DNA from: an uncultured Oscillospiraceae bacterium
Lineage (GTDB): Bacteria; Bacillota; Clostridia; Oscillospirales; Ruminococcaceae
NCBI GenBank assembly: GCA_934488695.1
Contig: CAKSSH010000018.1
Coordinates: 1 to 29,888, forward strand
Length of the DNA stretch: 29,888 nucleotides
Direction of reading: 5' to 3'
This document shows positions 15,445 through 23,410 of this stretch, in pieces. The notes below the pieces were generated by a model. That model did no database searches. It was not told the origin of the DNA and was given only the letters and a program-made list of their open reading frames with translations. The translations under genes and the position numbers were made by a program. Within the stretch, counting starts at the first letter, position 1. Each line of letters opens with the position of its first letter.

Positions 15445-16305
15445 ATGACGGTGAAAATGAATCTGAATGCTTTTGCGGATGAAGCCGGTTCTTCTGTTGA
15501 GGAACAGATTGCCGCGCTGCGGCGCAACGGGCTTCAGGGCGTGGAGCTGCGCGGCGTCGATGGGGAGAATGTTTCGGACATCACCGTTCAAAAAGCGCGG
15601 GAGGTATACCGCCGTTTTTCGGACGCCGGCCTGAAGATCTGGTCGATCGGCTCCCCGCTTGGTAAAATTGAAATGGGCAAGGACCCCTTTGAGCCGCACC
15701 TTGATAAGCTTCGCCATACGCTGGAGCTTGCCGACGCACTTTCCTGCCGGCAGATTCGGATGTTTTCCTTTTATATTCCCTCCGGACGCGAGCCGGTCGA
15801 ATACAGGCAGGAGGTTTTGGAGCGCCTTTGCCGGATGACCGAGATTTCCGCCGACAGCGGCGTGGTGCTTTGTCACGAGAATGAAAAAGGTATTTACGGG
15901 GACACGCCCGAGCGGTGTGACGATTTGCTTCAAAACGTGCCGGGTCTGCAGGCTATTTTCGATCCCGCTAATTTTGTCCAGTGCGGGGTTGACACCTGGG
16001 CTGCTTGGCAGCTGCTGGGGTCGCGGATTCGGTATCTGCATATTAAGGATGCTTTGGCCGACGGCAACGTAGTGCCGGCCGGGCAGGGTGCCGGGCGGCT
16101 TGGCGAGATTTTGGGCGATTTTATCCGTCGCGGCGGTCGGGACTTGACGCTGGAGCCGCACCTGACGGTGTTTGACGGACTTGCCGGCTTGGAGCACGGC
16201 GAGGAAATCAAGGTTGGCAAAACCCATTCATATCCGAATAAATTAGCGGCCTTTGACGCAGCCTGTGCGGCGCTCAGGGAGCTGCTTGAAAAAGAAGGAG
16301 ATTGA
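15445..16305 (+). CDS. Sugar phosphate isomerase/epimerase (XI-like TIM barrel) 2
   Basis: 286-residue paralog-like TIM barrel with a complete ligand set: Glu145 in LCHENEKG, Asp173 in IFDPANFVQ, His199 in LHIKD and Glu237 in LEPHL. The HENEKGIYGDTPERC segment is typical of a clostridial subgroup of sugar isomerases. The ATG lies 3 bp after the SDR stop, behind a weak GGGGGT inside the upstream gene, so translation is probably coupled. It may be an isomerase or 3-epimerase; the substrate is not deducible. Confidence 0.85.
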   Translation: MTVKMNLNAFADEAGSSVEEQIAALRRNGLQGVELRGVDGENVSDITVQKAREVYRRFSDAGLKIWSIGSPLGKIEMGKDPFEPHLDKLRHTLELADALSCRQIRMFSFYIPSGREPVEYRQEVLERLCRMTEISADSGVVLCHENEKGIYGDTPERCDDLLQNVPGLQAIFDPANFVQCGVDTWAAWQLLGSRIRYLHIKDALADGNVVPAGQGAGRLGEILGDFIRRGGRDLTLEPHLTVFDGLAGLEHGEEIKVGKTHSYPNKLAAFDAACAALRELLEKEGD

Positions 16306-16309
16306 GGTT

Positions 16310-17071
16310 ATGAGAATCGGAGCACAGTTTTACACCCTGCACGAGCAGTGCAAAACTCTGCCGGATTTTGCACTTGCGCTGCAAAAGGTAGCCGATATCG
16401 GCTATGAGTACGTTCAAATTTCCGGCACCTGTGACTGGGAAGCACACTGGCTGCGGGAGCAGCTTGACAAAACAGGGCTGAAATGCGTGCTGACCCACAT
16501 TTCGCCGGAGAGGATGACTGATGATTTAGACGCAGTGCTGGCTGATCATGCCGTCATCGGCTGTGAGAATATCGGCTGCGGCTGGTACGGCTTTATGGAG
16601 GACGATGAGCGTCATTGTTATGATGGGTTTGTGGAGATGTATCTTCCGGTGGCCCGCAAGCTGGCTGCAGCCGGTCGGCAGTTTATGTTCCATAACCACG
16701 CCCGCGAGTTTCAGCGGGTGGACGGCAAGCCGATTTTGCAAAAGCTTGCGGAGGACTTTACGCCCGAGGAGCTGAAATTCACGCTGGACACCTACTGGGT
16801 CCAGTTTGCCGGCGGCGATCCCGCGCAGTGGCTCGAGCGGCTTTCGGGCAGAGTTCCCGTCATTCATTTGAAGGATTGCGCCTACGGAGAAAACGGCGGA
16901 CTGATGGCCGTTATTGGCGAGGGGAACATCAATTTCGATCGCGTTTTTGAAAAGGCGGAGAGCGCCGGGACGCAGTATATGCTGGTGGAGCAGGATGATT
17001 GCTATGGCGAGGATCCGTTTGAGTGTTTGCGCAGAAGCTATCAAAATCTCAAGGCCATGGGCTTTCACTAA
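16310..17071 (+). CDS. Sugar phosphate isomerase/epimerase (XI-like TIM barrel) 3
   Basis: 253 residues. It starts MRIGAQFYTLHEQCKT and has FHNHAREF (127-134), with Glu133 as likely ligand, Asp160 in TLDTYWVQ, His186 in IHLKD and Glu227 in VEQDD. FHNHxxEF and TLDTYWVQ are typical of the inosose-dehydratase/3-keto-sugar-acting subgroup often placed beside Gfo/Idh/MocA dehydrogenases. RBS AAGGAG supports the ATG at 16310; a longer in-frame start at 16253 lies inside the previous gene. The dehydrogenase follows after 12 bp, which suggests that the two act in sequence (oxidation, then isomerisation or elimination). Confidence 0.87.
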   Translation: MRIGAQFYTLHEQCKTLPDFALALQKVADIGYEYVQISGTCDWEAHWLREQLDKTGLKCVLTHISPERMTDDLDAVLADHAVIGCENIGCGWYGFMEDDERHCYDGFVEMYLPVARKLAAAGRQFMFHNHAREFQRVDGKPILQKLAEDFTPEELKFTLDTYWVQFAGGDPAQWLERLSGRVPVIHLKDCAYGENGGLMAVIGEGNINFDRVFEKAESAGTQYMLVEQDDCYGEDPFECLRRSYQNLKAMGFH

Positions 17072-17083
17072 GGAGGAAACGAC

Positions 17084-18256
17084 ATGAAAAAAATCAAATT
17101 AGGCATTATCGGTATCGGTAATATGGGTAGCGGTCACGCCAATAATGTGATGGCCGGAAAATGCCCGGAATTTGAGCTTGTTGCGGTAGCGGACACCAAT
17201 CCGGATCGGCTGGAATGGGCCAAAAACAACCTGTCTCCGGCGCCGGCACTGTTTGCAACAGCGGAGGAAATGCTGGACAGCGGTCTTGTCGAGGCTTGCA
17301 TTGTTGCCGTTCCGCACTATTTTCATCCGACCTATGCCATTGAATGCATGAAGCGCGGTATTCATGTTATGGTGGAAAAACCGGCCGGCGTATACACTCG
17401 GCAGGTGCGGGAGATGAACGAGATGGCCGACCGGCACCCGGAGGTGGTGTTCGGCGTCATGTTCAATCAGCGGACAAACCACGTTTATCGGAAAATGCGC
17501 GAGCTTGTGCAGAGCGGCGATTTCGGCAACATTCGCCGGACCAATTGGATCATCACCAATTGGTATCGTCCGCAGATGTACTATGATTCGGGCGACTGGC
17601 GGGCCACCTGGGCCGGCGAGGGCGGCGGCGTTCTGCTCAATCAGTGCCCGCACCAGCTGGATTTGTGGCAGTGGATTTGCGGCATGCCGGTTAAGATCCA
17701 ATCGCATTTGCAGTATGGCAAATGGCATGATATTGAGGTAGAGGACGACGTAACGGTTTACGCCGAGTACGAAAACGGCGCCACCGGCGTGTTCATCACC
17801 TCCACCGGAGACGCTTGCGGCACGAACCGCTTTGAGGTTCAGATGGACGGCGCCAAGCTGGTCGTGGAAAACGACGAGCTGTCGGTGATGGAGTTTGACG
17901 AAAAAGAGCAGGATTTCTCCCGGCATTGCAAGGAGATTTTCGGCAAGGTGAATTATCACCCGATGGAAGTTGTTACCGACGGTAAAAACGAGCAGCATAT
18001 CGGCGTTGTCAATGCTTGGGGCGGCGCCATCCTGCGCGGCACGCCGTTGGTGGCGGACGGCCGTGAGGGCATCCGTGGGGTTACGATTTCCAATGCCATT
18101 CACCTGTCCTCCTTCCTCGGCCGGGAAGTGACCATTCCGTTTGATGAGAACCTTTATTATGAGGAGCTGCAAAAGCGGGTCAAGACCTCTCGGGTCAAAA
18201 CCGGCGTTAAGAGCGTGTTTGCCGACACCGGCGACACCTACGGCGGAACCAAATAA
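17084..18256 (+). CDS. Gfo/Idh/MocA family oxidoreductase
   Basis: 390-residue NAD(P)-dependent sugar or cyclitol dehydrogenase. The Rossmann motif is GIIGIGNMGSGH (7-18), ADTNPDRL follows beta-2, and the conserved E-K-P (98-100, MVEKPAG) supplies the catalytic Lys99. GGGVLLNQCPHQLDLWQW (180-197) carries the substrate-binding His190/Asp193 region. The C-terminal half is the alpha/beta substrate and oligomerisation domain. It is the last gene of the uxuA operon, with GGAGG before its ATG and a strong terminator after it. The substrate is unknown; inositol-, glucuronate- or keto-sugar-type substrates fit the family. Confidence 0.92.
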   Translation: MKKIKLGIIGIGNMGSGHANNVMAGKCPEFELVAVADTNPDRLEWAKNNLSPAPALFATAEEMLDSGLVEACIVAVPHYFHPTYAIECMKRGIHVMVEKPAGVYTRQVREMNEMADRHPEVVFGVMFNQRTNHVYRKMRELVQSGDFGNIRRTNWIITNWYRPQMYYDSGDWRATWAGEGGGVLLNQCPHQLDLWQWICGMPVKIQSHLQYGKWHDIEVEDDVTVYAEYENGATGVFITSTGDACGTNRFEVQMDGAKLVVENDELSVMEFDEKEQDFSRHCKEIFGKVNYHPMEVVTDGKNEQHIGVVNAWGGAILRGTPLVADGREGIRGVTISNAIHLSSFLGREVTIPFDENLYYEELQKRVKTSRVKTGVKSVFADTGDTYGGTK

Positions 18257-18264
18257 AAAAATAG

Positions 18265-18294
18265 GCGCCGGCCCGAAAGGGCCGGCGCTCTTTT
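18265..18294 (+). terminator. Intrinsic terminator of the uxuA operon
   Basis: Perfect 10-bp stem GCGCCGGCCC (18265-18274) / GGGCCGGCGC (18279-18288) with a GAAA tetraloop, followed by TCTTTT. Confidence 0.92.
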
Positions 18295-18650
18295 AAAATC
18301 GGTCGCCGATGGCTTCGGCGTTTTTTCCCGCCGATTGCTTTGGCGTTTTTTGCCCGCCGAGAATCGGCGGGCGCCGCTTTGGTGCGAGACCGATCCGCCC
18401 ATTTTGAACAAGGAACGCCGGAGGCAAGGAAAATACGGCGCTCCGGTAAGGGTAAGGATGAAAAGGCAAGGGGCGCACAGCAAAAGCATACGAAAGAGAA
18501 GTGCCCTGCGCGCCGCGCCGCCTGCGGCGGCAGGGCGCGCGTAGAACGGTGCGGGATAAAAGCAGGCGTCGCTTACGCTTTGGGATACGCGCTTTCTGCC
18601 GGGCGGTATGTTTCCCGGCGGCTGTCACGCATTTCGGCGGCTGCCGTTTG
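18295..18650. repeat. Gene-free stretch with GC-rich repeat remnants
   Basis: No supported gene. Two short related segments (GGCTTCGGCGTTTTTTCCCG and GCTTTGGCGTTTTTTGCCCG) lie at about 18311-18356, and inverted CCCGCCGA/TCGGCGGG arms are near 18353-18372. At 18508-18540 sits an inverted copy of the 33-nt core found twice at 11.5-11.7 kb. Downstream, GTGCGGGATAAA resembles the repeat's GCGCGTGATAAA, so this looks like a decayed copy of the same element. Confidence 0.6.
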
Positions 18651-19430
18651 TCACTGCAGCCCGGTTTCTGCTTTTTGACCGCCGCTCTTTTCGGCGGAAG
18701 TGGTTTTTTCCGGGGGCATTTTGGGATTTGGCGACTCCTTGGGCAGCCTTTTTTGGAAAAGACGGTATTGCCCTTTGCGCACCAGCGTAATCAGATCCTC
18801 TGCGCTGCAAATACGGGTGCGGGTCGCGATGCCGCACAGCCGGGACTGGGTGGCGACATTGTGATTGTCACTGCCGGCAAAACAGCGCAGCCGGTAGTGC
18901 CGAGCATATTTAAGCGCCATTTTATTTTCCGACCGGTGGTTGTGGGCATTAACGGTCTCCACGGCGTCCACCTTGCGCGGGAGCAGACGAATTTCCTGCC
19001 CGTACCCCTCACGGAAGGGATGGGCGTGTACAATCAAGGCGCCGTTCAAGTGCAAAAGATCCAGCGCATGCTCCACCGGCAGATCCAAAAGCTCCGGGTG
19101 CTCGCAGTACCACTCCGGGGATGGCCCGTATATCAAAAAATCAGTCATGCTGCCGGCGTGCAGGTCGGTAATCTCGGCGCCGAAAAAGACCTGAATCCCG
19201 ATTTTGCGGGCCAGCCCCAGCGCCTCAAAATAATCCCGGCAGAAAAAATCCAGTTGCTCGGCACGGGAAAGAGTGCTGTCCGCACCGGTGTTGCCGTTGA
19301 GAAAATGGTTGGTGATAAAAACTCCGTCGAAGCCGTGCTCTTTATAAAAATGCAGCGCCGTTTCTACGCTGTGGCGGGCGCAGCGACTGGCCGGACGGGT
19401 ATGTAAATGCGGCTCATACAGAAACGACAT
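18651..19430 (-). CDS. PHP-domain metal-dependent hydrolase
   Basis: 259 residues. PHP-fold landmarks in order are EPHLHTRPAS (H-x-H, residues 6-15), FITNH, FFGAEITDLH, LIVHAHPFREG and CFAGSDNH, which together supply the trinuclear metal site. Such proteins are phosphoesterases acting on small phosphates, histidinol phosphate-like compounds or nucleotides; this one is a stand-alone domain of usual size. The C-terminal 30 residues are Lys/Glu/Pro-rich and look disordered. AAAGGAGT places the start at ATG 19430 with 9-nt spacing; an in-frame TTG three codons upstream is less likely. A promoter lies at 19456-19483. The substrate is unknown. Confidence 0.85.
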   Translation of the reverse strand: MSFLYEPHLHTRPASRCARHSVETALHFYKEHGFDGVFITNHFLNGNTGADSTLSRAEQLDFFCRDYFEALGLARKIGIQVFFGAEITDLHAGSMTDFLIYGPSPEWYCEHPELLDLPVEHALDLLHLNGALIVHAHPFREGYGQEIRLLPRKVDAVETVNAHNHRSENKMALKYARHYRLRCFAGSDNHNVATQSRLCGIATRTRICSAEDLITLVRKGQYRLFQKRLPKESPNPKMPPEKTTSAEKSGGQKAETGLQ

Positions 19431-19455
19431 GGCAAGCAACTCCTTTACGATTACT

Positions 19456-19483
19456 ATTATAAAACGACCGAAAAAAAAGTCAA
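19456..19483 (-). promoter_or_regulatory. Predicted sigma-A promoter of the PHP gene
   Basis: On the minus strand, -35 TTGACT (19478-19483), a 16-bp spacer and -10 TATAAT (19456-19461). The leader to the ribosome binding site is only a few nucleotides long. Confidence 0.75.
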
Positions 19484-19503
19484 GAAAAAATGCAGAAAAA
19501 AGA

Positions 19504-19532
19504 TTGACAGACCGGCCGGAAGATGGTATAGT
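19504..19532 (+). promoter_or_regulatory. Predicted strong sigma-A promoter of the ABC half-transporter
   Basis: Consensus -35 TTGACA (19504-19509), a 17-bp spacer and -10 TATAGT (19527-19532), 47 bp before the ATG. It is back-to-back with the PHP promoter. Confidence 0.82.
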
Positions 19533-19579
19533 GTACGCGAAACAAGCCCAAATCCTGCGACCGTTTTGAGGTGATCGTC

Positions 19580-21394
19580 ATGAAAGCAAAGCGAAAACAG
19601 GCTGAAGAACTATTTAATATTGAAGAAATACTAAACGAGGAAGAAAAAATCCTAGAGGCTTATCAGCGGCATCGCGGCAAGACTCTTCGGATTTTGCTCA
19701 GCTTTTTTAAAGGACATTATAAAAAGCTGTTTGCCTCGTCTTTCTTTTTTATTCTCAAATCTTCGCCGACATGGATTATCCCGCTGATTTTTTCGGAAAT
19801 TGTAGATCTGGCCGTCCAGCGTCCGGCAGATGCGGGCAAGAAGTTCTTTATCTATGCAATCATTGCGGTGGTTTCGGTGCTGCAAAATGTGCCGACGCAT
19901 ATGCTTAATATCAAATATTTTTCGTTGGCTAAAAGAGACGTGGAGGCCGGCCTGCGCGGCGCCATGGTGCGCAAGCTGCAGCAGCTGTCCATCTCCTTCC
20001 ACAAGGAAACGGCCGCCGGTAAGATTCAGTCTAAGGTTATGCGGGATGTGGAGGCCGTCGAGGGGATGGCCGATCAGCTGTTCCACACCGTGCTGACGGT
20101 CGGAACCAACCTGATCATTTCATTGGGCATTGTTTTATTTACCAATATTTACGTATTTTTAATGTTCCTGCTCTGTATTCCGGTTGCGGTGCTGCTGCGG
20201 CAGGTGTTTTCCAAACACATGCGCCAAAGCAGTCAAAATTTCCGTCGAAGCGTGGAAAACACCTCGGCCGCCGTTATGGATATGATTGAGCTGGTGCCGG
20301 TCTCCCGCGCGCATGCGCTGGAGGATCTGGAGGTCCGTAAGCTGACAGCCAACGTCACCGATGTGGCGCGATCCGGGTATCGGTTTGACTTTATTCAAAA
20401 CCTGTTCGGAGCGGCGCAGTGGGTCACCATGACCTTTTTCCGGGTGCTTTGCCTGTTTGTCACCGGAATTATGGCGTATTACGGAATGATTTCGGTGGGT
20501 CTTATCACCCTGTATCAAAACTATTTCGGCACAATCGTGCAGCAGGTTTCCAGCATTATCGGCTTGCTGCCGGTATTTGCCAAGGGCACTGAGGCGCTCA
20601 ATTCCATCGGAGAAATTCTCTGGGCCTACGATATCGAGGATAACACCGACAAGAAAAAGCTGACCTCGCTGCGCGGGGAGTATCGGTTTGAGCAGGTGCG
20701 TTTTTCGTACGATGAGCAGACGCCGGTGCTGCGCGGTCTGGATCTGACGGTTCACGCCGGCGAGACAGTCGCCTTTGTCGGTGAATCCGGCGCCGGCAAA
20801 ACGACGATTATGAACTTGATTATCGGCTTTAATATGCCGACCGGCGGTCGTCTGCTTGTTGACGGCAATGATATTGAAACACTGAATTTGCATGAATACC
20901 GTAAATTCCTGTCAGTCGTGCCGCAAAATACCGTTTTGTTTTCGGGGACTATTCGGGATAATATCACCTACGGCAGCAGGGACGTCAGCGACCGGCAGCT
21001 GTGGGAGGTTATTCGGATGGCGCGGCTTGAAAAGGTGATTGAGGCGTTGCCGAACGGACTTGACACTTCAATCGGGGAACACGGCTCTAAGCTTTCGGGC
21101 GGCCAGCGGCAGCGTATTTCCATTGCCCGCGCGATTATTCGGAACCCCCGTGTGATTATTTTCGACGAGGCCACCAGTGCGCTGGACAGCGAAACCGAGC
21201 GGGAAATTCAAGCGGCCATTGACAGCTTGGCGCATGGGCGAACCACCTTTATGGTGGCGCATCGCCTGTCTACGATTCGCAATGCCGATAAAATTGCCGT
21301 GATGAAGAACGGGGTCTGTGTGGAGTACGGCAGCTACGAGGAGCTGATGGCTCTCCGCGGCGAGTTTTATGCATTAAAAGAGCTGCAGTCCTGA
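19580..21394 (+). CDS. ABC transporter, fused permease-ATPase (MsbA/LmrA-like exporter)
   Basis: 604-residue half-transporter that should work as a dimer in the cytoplasmic membrane. An N-terminal basic, Glu-rich segment leads into six membrane helices (about residues 45-330). The ATPase domain has Walker A GESGAGKTT, Q-loop VPQNTVLFSGTIRDNITYG, signature LSGGQRQRISIARA, Walker B VIIFDEATSALDS and switch His in VAHRLSTI. GAGGTGA at 19568-19574 sets the ATG at 19580, three codons after an in-frame GTG. It has its own strong promoter and terminator and is monocistronic. Multidrug, lipid or peptide export are all possible, and homodimer versus heterodimer cannot be told since no second half-transporter is adjacent. 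Confidence 0.92.
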   Translation: MKAKRKQAEELFNIEEILNEEEKILEAYQRHRGKTLRILLSFFKGHYKKLFASSFFFILKSSPTWIIPLIFSEIVDLAVQRPADAGKKFFIYAIIAVVSVLQNVPTHMLNIKYFSLAKRDVEAGLRGAMVRKLQQLSISFHKETAAGKIQSKVMRDVEAVEGMADQLFHTVLTVGTNLIISLGIVLFTNIYVFLMFLLCIPVAVLLRQVFSKHMRQSSQNFRRSVENTSAAVMDMIELVPVSRAHALEDLEVRKLTANVTDVARSGYRFDFIQNLFGAAQWVTMTFFRVLCLFVTGIMAYYGMISVGLITLYQNYFGTIVQQVSSIIGLLPVFAKGTEALNSIGEILWAYDIEDNTDKKKLTSLRGEYRFEQVRFSYDEQTPVLRGLDLTVHAGETVAFVGESGAGKTTIMNLIIGFNMPTGGRLLVDGNDIETLNLHEYRKFLSVVPQNTVLFSGTIRDNITYGSRDVSDRQLWEVIRMARLEKVIEALPNGLDTSIGEHGSKLSGGQRQRISIARAIIRNPRVIIFDEATSALDSETEREIQAAIDSLAHGRTTFMVAHRLSTIRNADKIAVMKNGVCVEYGSYEELMALRGEFYALKELQS

Positions 21395-21430
21395 CACTGC
21401 TTTGAAAAATCGGGCAAGGGCTTGACAAAA

Positions 21431-21475
21431 AGCGCCGGAGCAAAAGACCTTTTGCTCCGGCGCTGCCGTTTTTTT
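21431..21475 (+). terminator. Intrinsic terminator after the ABC half-transporter
   Basis: Perfect 15-bp stem AGCGCCGGAGCAAAA (21431-21445) / TTTTGCTCCGGCGCT (21450-21464) with a GACC loop, followed by GCCG and a seven-T run. Confidence 0.93.
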
Positions 21476-21686
21476 GATATAAGGGAATAACACAACGCAG
21501 AGCGGTATGCCGTGAGCTTGTTCGCAGGCAAACCGCCGTTTTGCTGTGGGGGTATGAATGAAATTGCCGCCACATGGCTGCGGCAGCACCGCGCCATCGG
21601 GATTTAAGGAGCCGAACGGAAGGGCATACCGAGCAAGCAGGGGAGAAAACAAAAGCGGGCGCGGCAACTGTGCCGGATAGAAATTT
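21476..21686. other. Intergenic stretch with a doubtful 40-codon ORF
   Basis: Between two genes. A small plus-strand frame at 21558-21680 (starts MKLPPHGCGSTAPS, 40 residues, GGGGGT 5 nt upstream) is low-complexity and resembles no family I can name. Both strands are open here, which suggests a composition effect or a dispersed repeat rather than a gene. Confidence 0.3.
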
Positions 21687-22343
21687 TTATTCTTTCGGAA
21701 AGCTCACCTTAGGCAAATCAAGCTTAAACACGGTCGCTAAAACTCTGACGACAAAAACGATGAGCACCGCTATAATCGACGCAAGCTTTCCGTTAACGCC
21801 GTTTACGAACATAAGATAATATGCTGTTCCGCCGAGAATCGCGGCAACGGCATAGATCCTTTTTTTGAGCACGAAAGGAATCTCCATGAGCATTATATCA
21901 CGAATCAGTCCGCCGCCGACGCCTGTTATAACAGCAAGACACACAACCAAAATCCCGTTGACCGTAAATCCCGATTCAATTGCAACCTTTGCGCCCATAA
22001 CCGTAAACACGCCCAGCCCGAGCGCATCAAAAATGTTGTTGACCGCATCAACGGTTTTTTCGCTTTTCCTGTAGGATTCGCGAAAGATATATGCCACAAC
22101 AAATACAACCACAGAGGTGATAACCGCGGCCATAACATATCGGTAATCGGAGAACATCGTCGGCGGCAGATGACCGATAAGAACATCCCGAACAATTCCG
22201 CCGCCGAGCGCCGTCATTACACTGAGAACGACAACACCGAAGATATCCACTCTTTTTTTTATGGCAACCAGCGCTCCCGAAATAGCAAACGAGACCGTCC
22301 CGACCATTTCAAAAATGAGACCAATAAGCTTTTCAAACGTCAT
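21687..22343 (-). CDS. TRIC/UPF0126 family trimeric cation channel-like membrane protein
   Basis: 218 residues, seven predicted transmembrane helices built from an internal duplication. The two glycine-rich kinks with R-D are visible as GGGIVRDVLIGHLPP in the first repeat and GGGLIRDIMLMEIPFVL in the second. This is the YadS/UPF0126 pattern; prokaryotic TRIC homologs form K+-permeable trimeric channels. The ATG at 22343 has AGAGGT 7 nt upstream, and the phosphoesterase frame ends just before it (TAA, one base, ATG). An open frame extends further upstream but without a good start. The physiological role here is unknown. Confidence 0.88.
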   Translation of the reverse strand: MTFEKLIGLIFEMVGTVSFAISGALVAIKKRVDIFGVVVLSVMTALGGGIVRDVLIGHLPPTMFSDYRYVMAAVITSVVVFVVAYIFRESYRKSEKTVDAVNNIFDALGLGVFTVMGAKVAIESGFTVNGILVVCLAVITGVGGGLIRDIMLMEIPFVLKKRIYAVAAILGGTAYYLMFVNGVNGKLASIIAVLIVFVVRVLATVFKLDLPKVSFPKE

Positions 22344-22344
22344 T

Positions 22345-23046
22345 TTAAACCTCTGCAATAAGATGATTTGGTTTTTCTCCGATACACATCGCCCGAAGCG
22401 TTGTATAAGGAATTTTGTTGATGGTGTTTTCTGCACCGTAGTGATAATGACCTTGATAAACGTGGGAAACACCGCGCCTTGCAATGATGCGGTTTATCTC
22501 ATCTGTGTTTGAAATAAGATGTCGACTTTCGACGTTTGTATCGATGTTTTGGTGCATAAACACAATTTTTCTTTTGCTTGTGTCAAGCTGCTTCTCAAAC
22601 TACGCAAGCTCGTCTTTCGGGATGAAGCTTTTTGTCCAGTCAATGCCTTTGCGCCCGTAGGGTTTGCCGTCCGGGGAATATGATGCGTCAAGAAAAATCA
22701 GCCGTACCCCATCCTTCTCGACGGTTGTGGGTGCAACATGAAACCCCGTTATTTGAACCATATCCTCGGCGCTTACGACCTCGTTGTCATGGTTTCCCAT
22801 GCAGAGATATGTCGGAATGCCGTAAGAATTTATAAGTGCCGCAATTTTTTGGAGGTGCTTTATGCTCTCTTCTGTTCCGTTATGAAAATGGATCAAGTCC
22901 CCCAAACAAACCGCAACCCGAACGCCTTGCGCCCTGAAATCGTCAAAGGCCGTTTTTACTGCGGTATAGGCATAGCGCGGCTTTCTGTTTTGCTCGATCA
23001 GGTCCAAATCACAATAATGAACATCCGTAAAAATCCCGATTTTCAT
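22345..23046 (-). pseudogene. Metallophosphoesterase interrupted by an in-frame amber codon
   Basis: Calcineurin-like phosphoesterase. The 5' part has FTDVHYCDLD (D-x-H), CLGDLIHFHNG (G-D) and CMGNHDNE (G-N-H-D). A TAG at 22600-22602 stops it after 148 codons. The same frame continues FEKQLDTSKRKIVFMHQNID (H), then GVSHVYQGHYHYGAEN (G-H-x-H), the last metal ligands, to a TAA at 22345-22347. Family members usually have Trp at the W-(L/F)-E position after this helix, so a TGG-to-TAG change explains the break. With no shift and all ligands preserved on both sides, this is a very recent mutation, a sequencing error or readthrough. The ATG is preceded by GGGGGGGAG. It is coupled to the TRIC gene. 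Confidence 0.88.
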
Positions 23047-23410
23047 CGCAGCTCCCCCCCGAAACAGAAGGCTTTTAAAATTTCGGCGACGACAGAAGCC
23101 GGCCGTGCTCCGCTTTGGCTCGTATCGGGAAGCACAGGACCCGAAAGCACGTCGCAGCGTTTCGTATTTATGCTATTCTAACATAATCGAAAAAAGAAAT
23201 CTACACTTTTGCACGAGATATTTTGGCTGACGCAGAAATATTTCGGCAAAAACGTCTCGTACACAGAGAGGGCTTTAAACCGGCCCCCGCCGCGGAACAA
23301 TTCCGCGGCGGGGGAGGATCTTGTCGGGAACCCTTGATTTTCGATAATGACCGTCGCCGTGCACCGGAGCAAAAATCCTCGTTTTTAGATGAAATTGGAG
23401 ACGGTTTTGT
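23047..23410. other. Gene-free stretch with a GC hairpin
   Basis: No supported coding region. The region is AT-rich, with a possible minus-strand -10 TAGAAT (23175-23180) for the phosphoesterase but no clear -35. It also contains the hairpin listed separately at 23284-23314, which lies downstream of the MATE gene. Confidence 0.5.
23284..23314. repeat. 14-bp GC-rich hairpin, related to the hairpins at 26.0 and 29.8 kb
   Basis: Arms CCCCCGCCGCGGAA (23284-23297) and TTCCGCGGCGGGGG (23301-23314) with a CAA loop. Same size and near-identical arms as the hairpins inside the direct repeats flanking the restriction-modification island. It could end MATE transcription but has no U-run. Confidence 0.7.

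Noticed and set aside
17099..18172. 357-codon frame antisense to the Gfo/Idh/MocA gene
   Set aside because: Shadow frame caused by GC-rich third positions; the sense strand has an unambiguous dehydrogenase.
18501..19406. 301-codon plus-strand frame antisense to the PHP gene
   Set aside because: The opposite strand encodes a PHP protein with all metal motifs, a ribosome binding site and a promoter.
21558..21680. Possible 40-residue small protein
   Set aside because: Low-complexity sequence, both strands open, no family; kept only as a note on the intergenic stretch.
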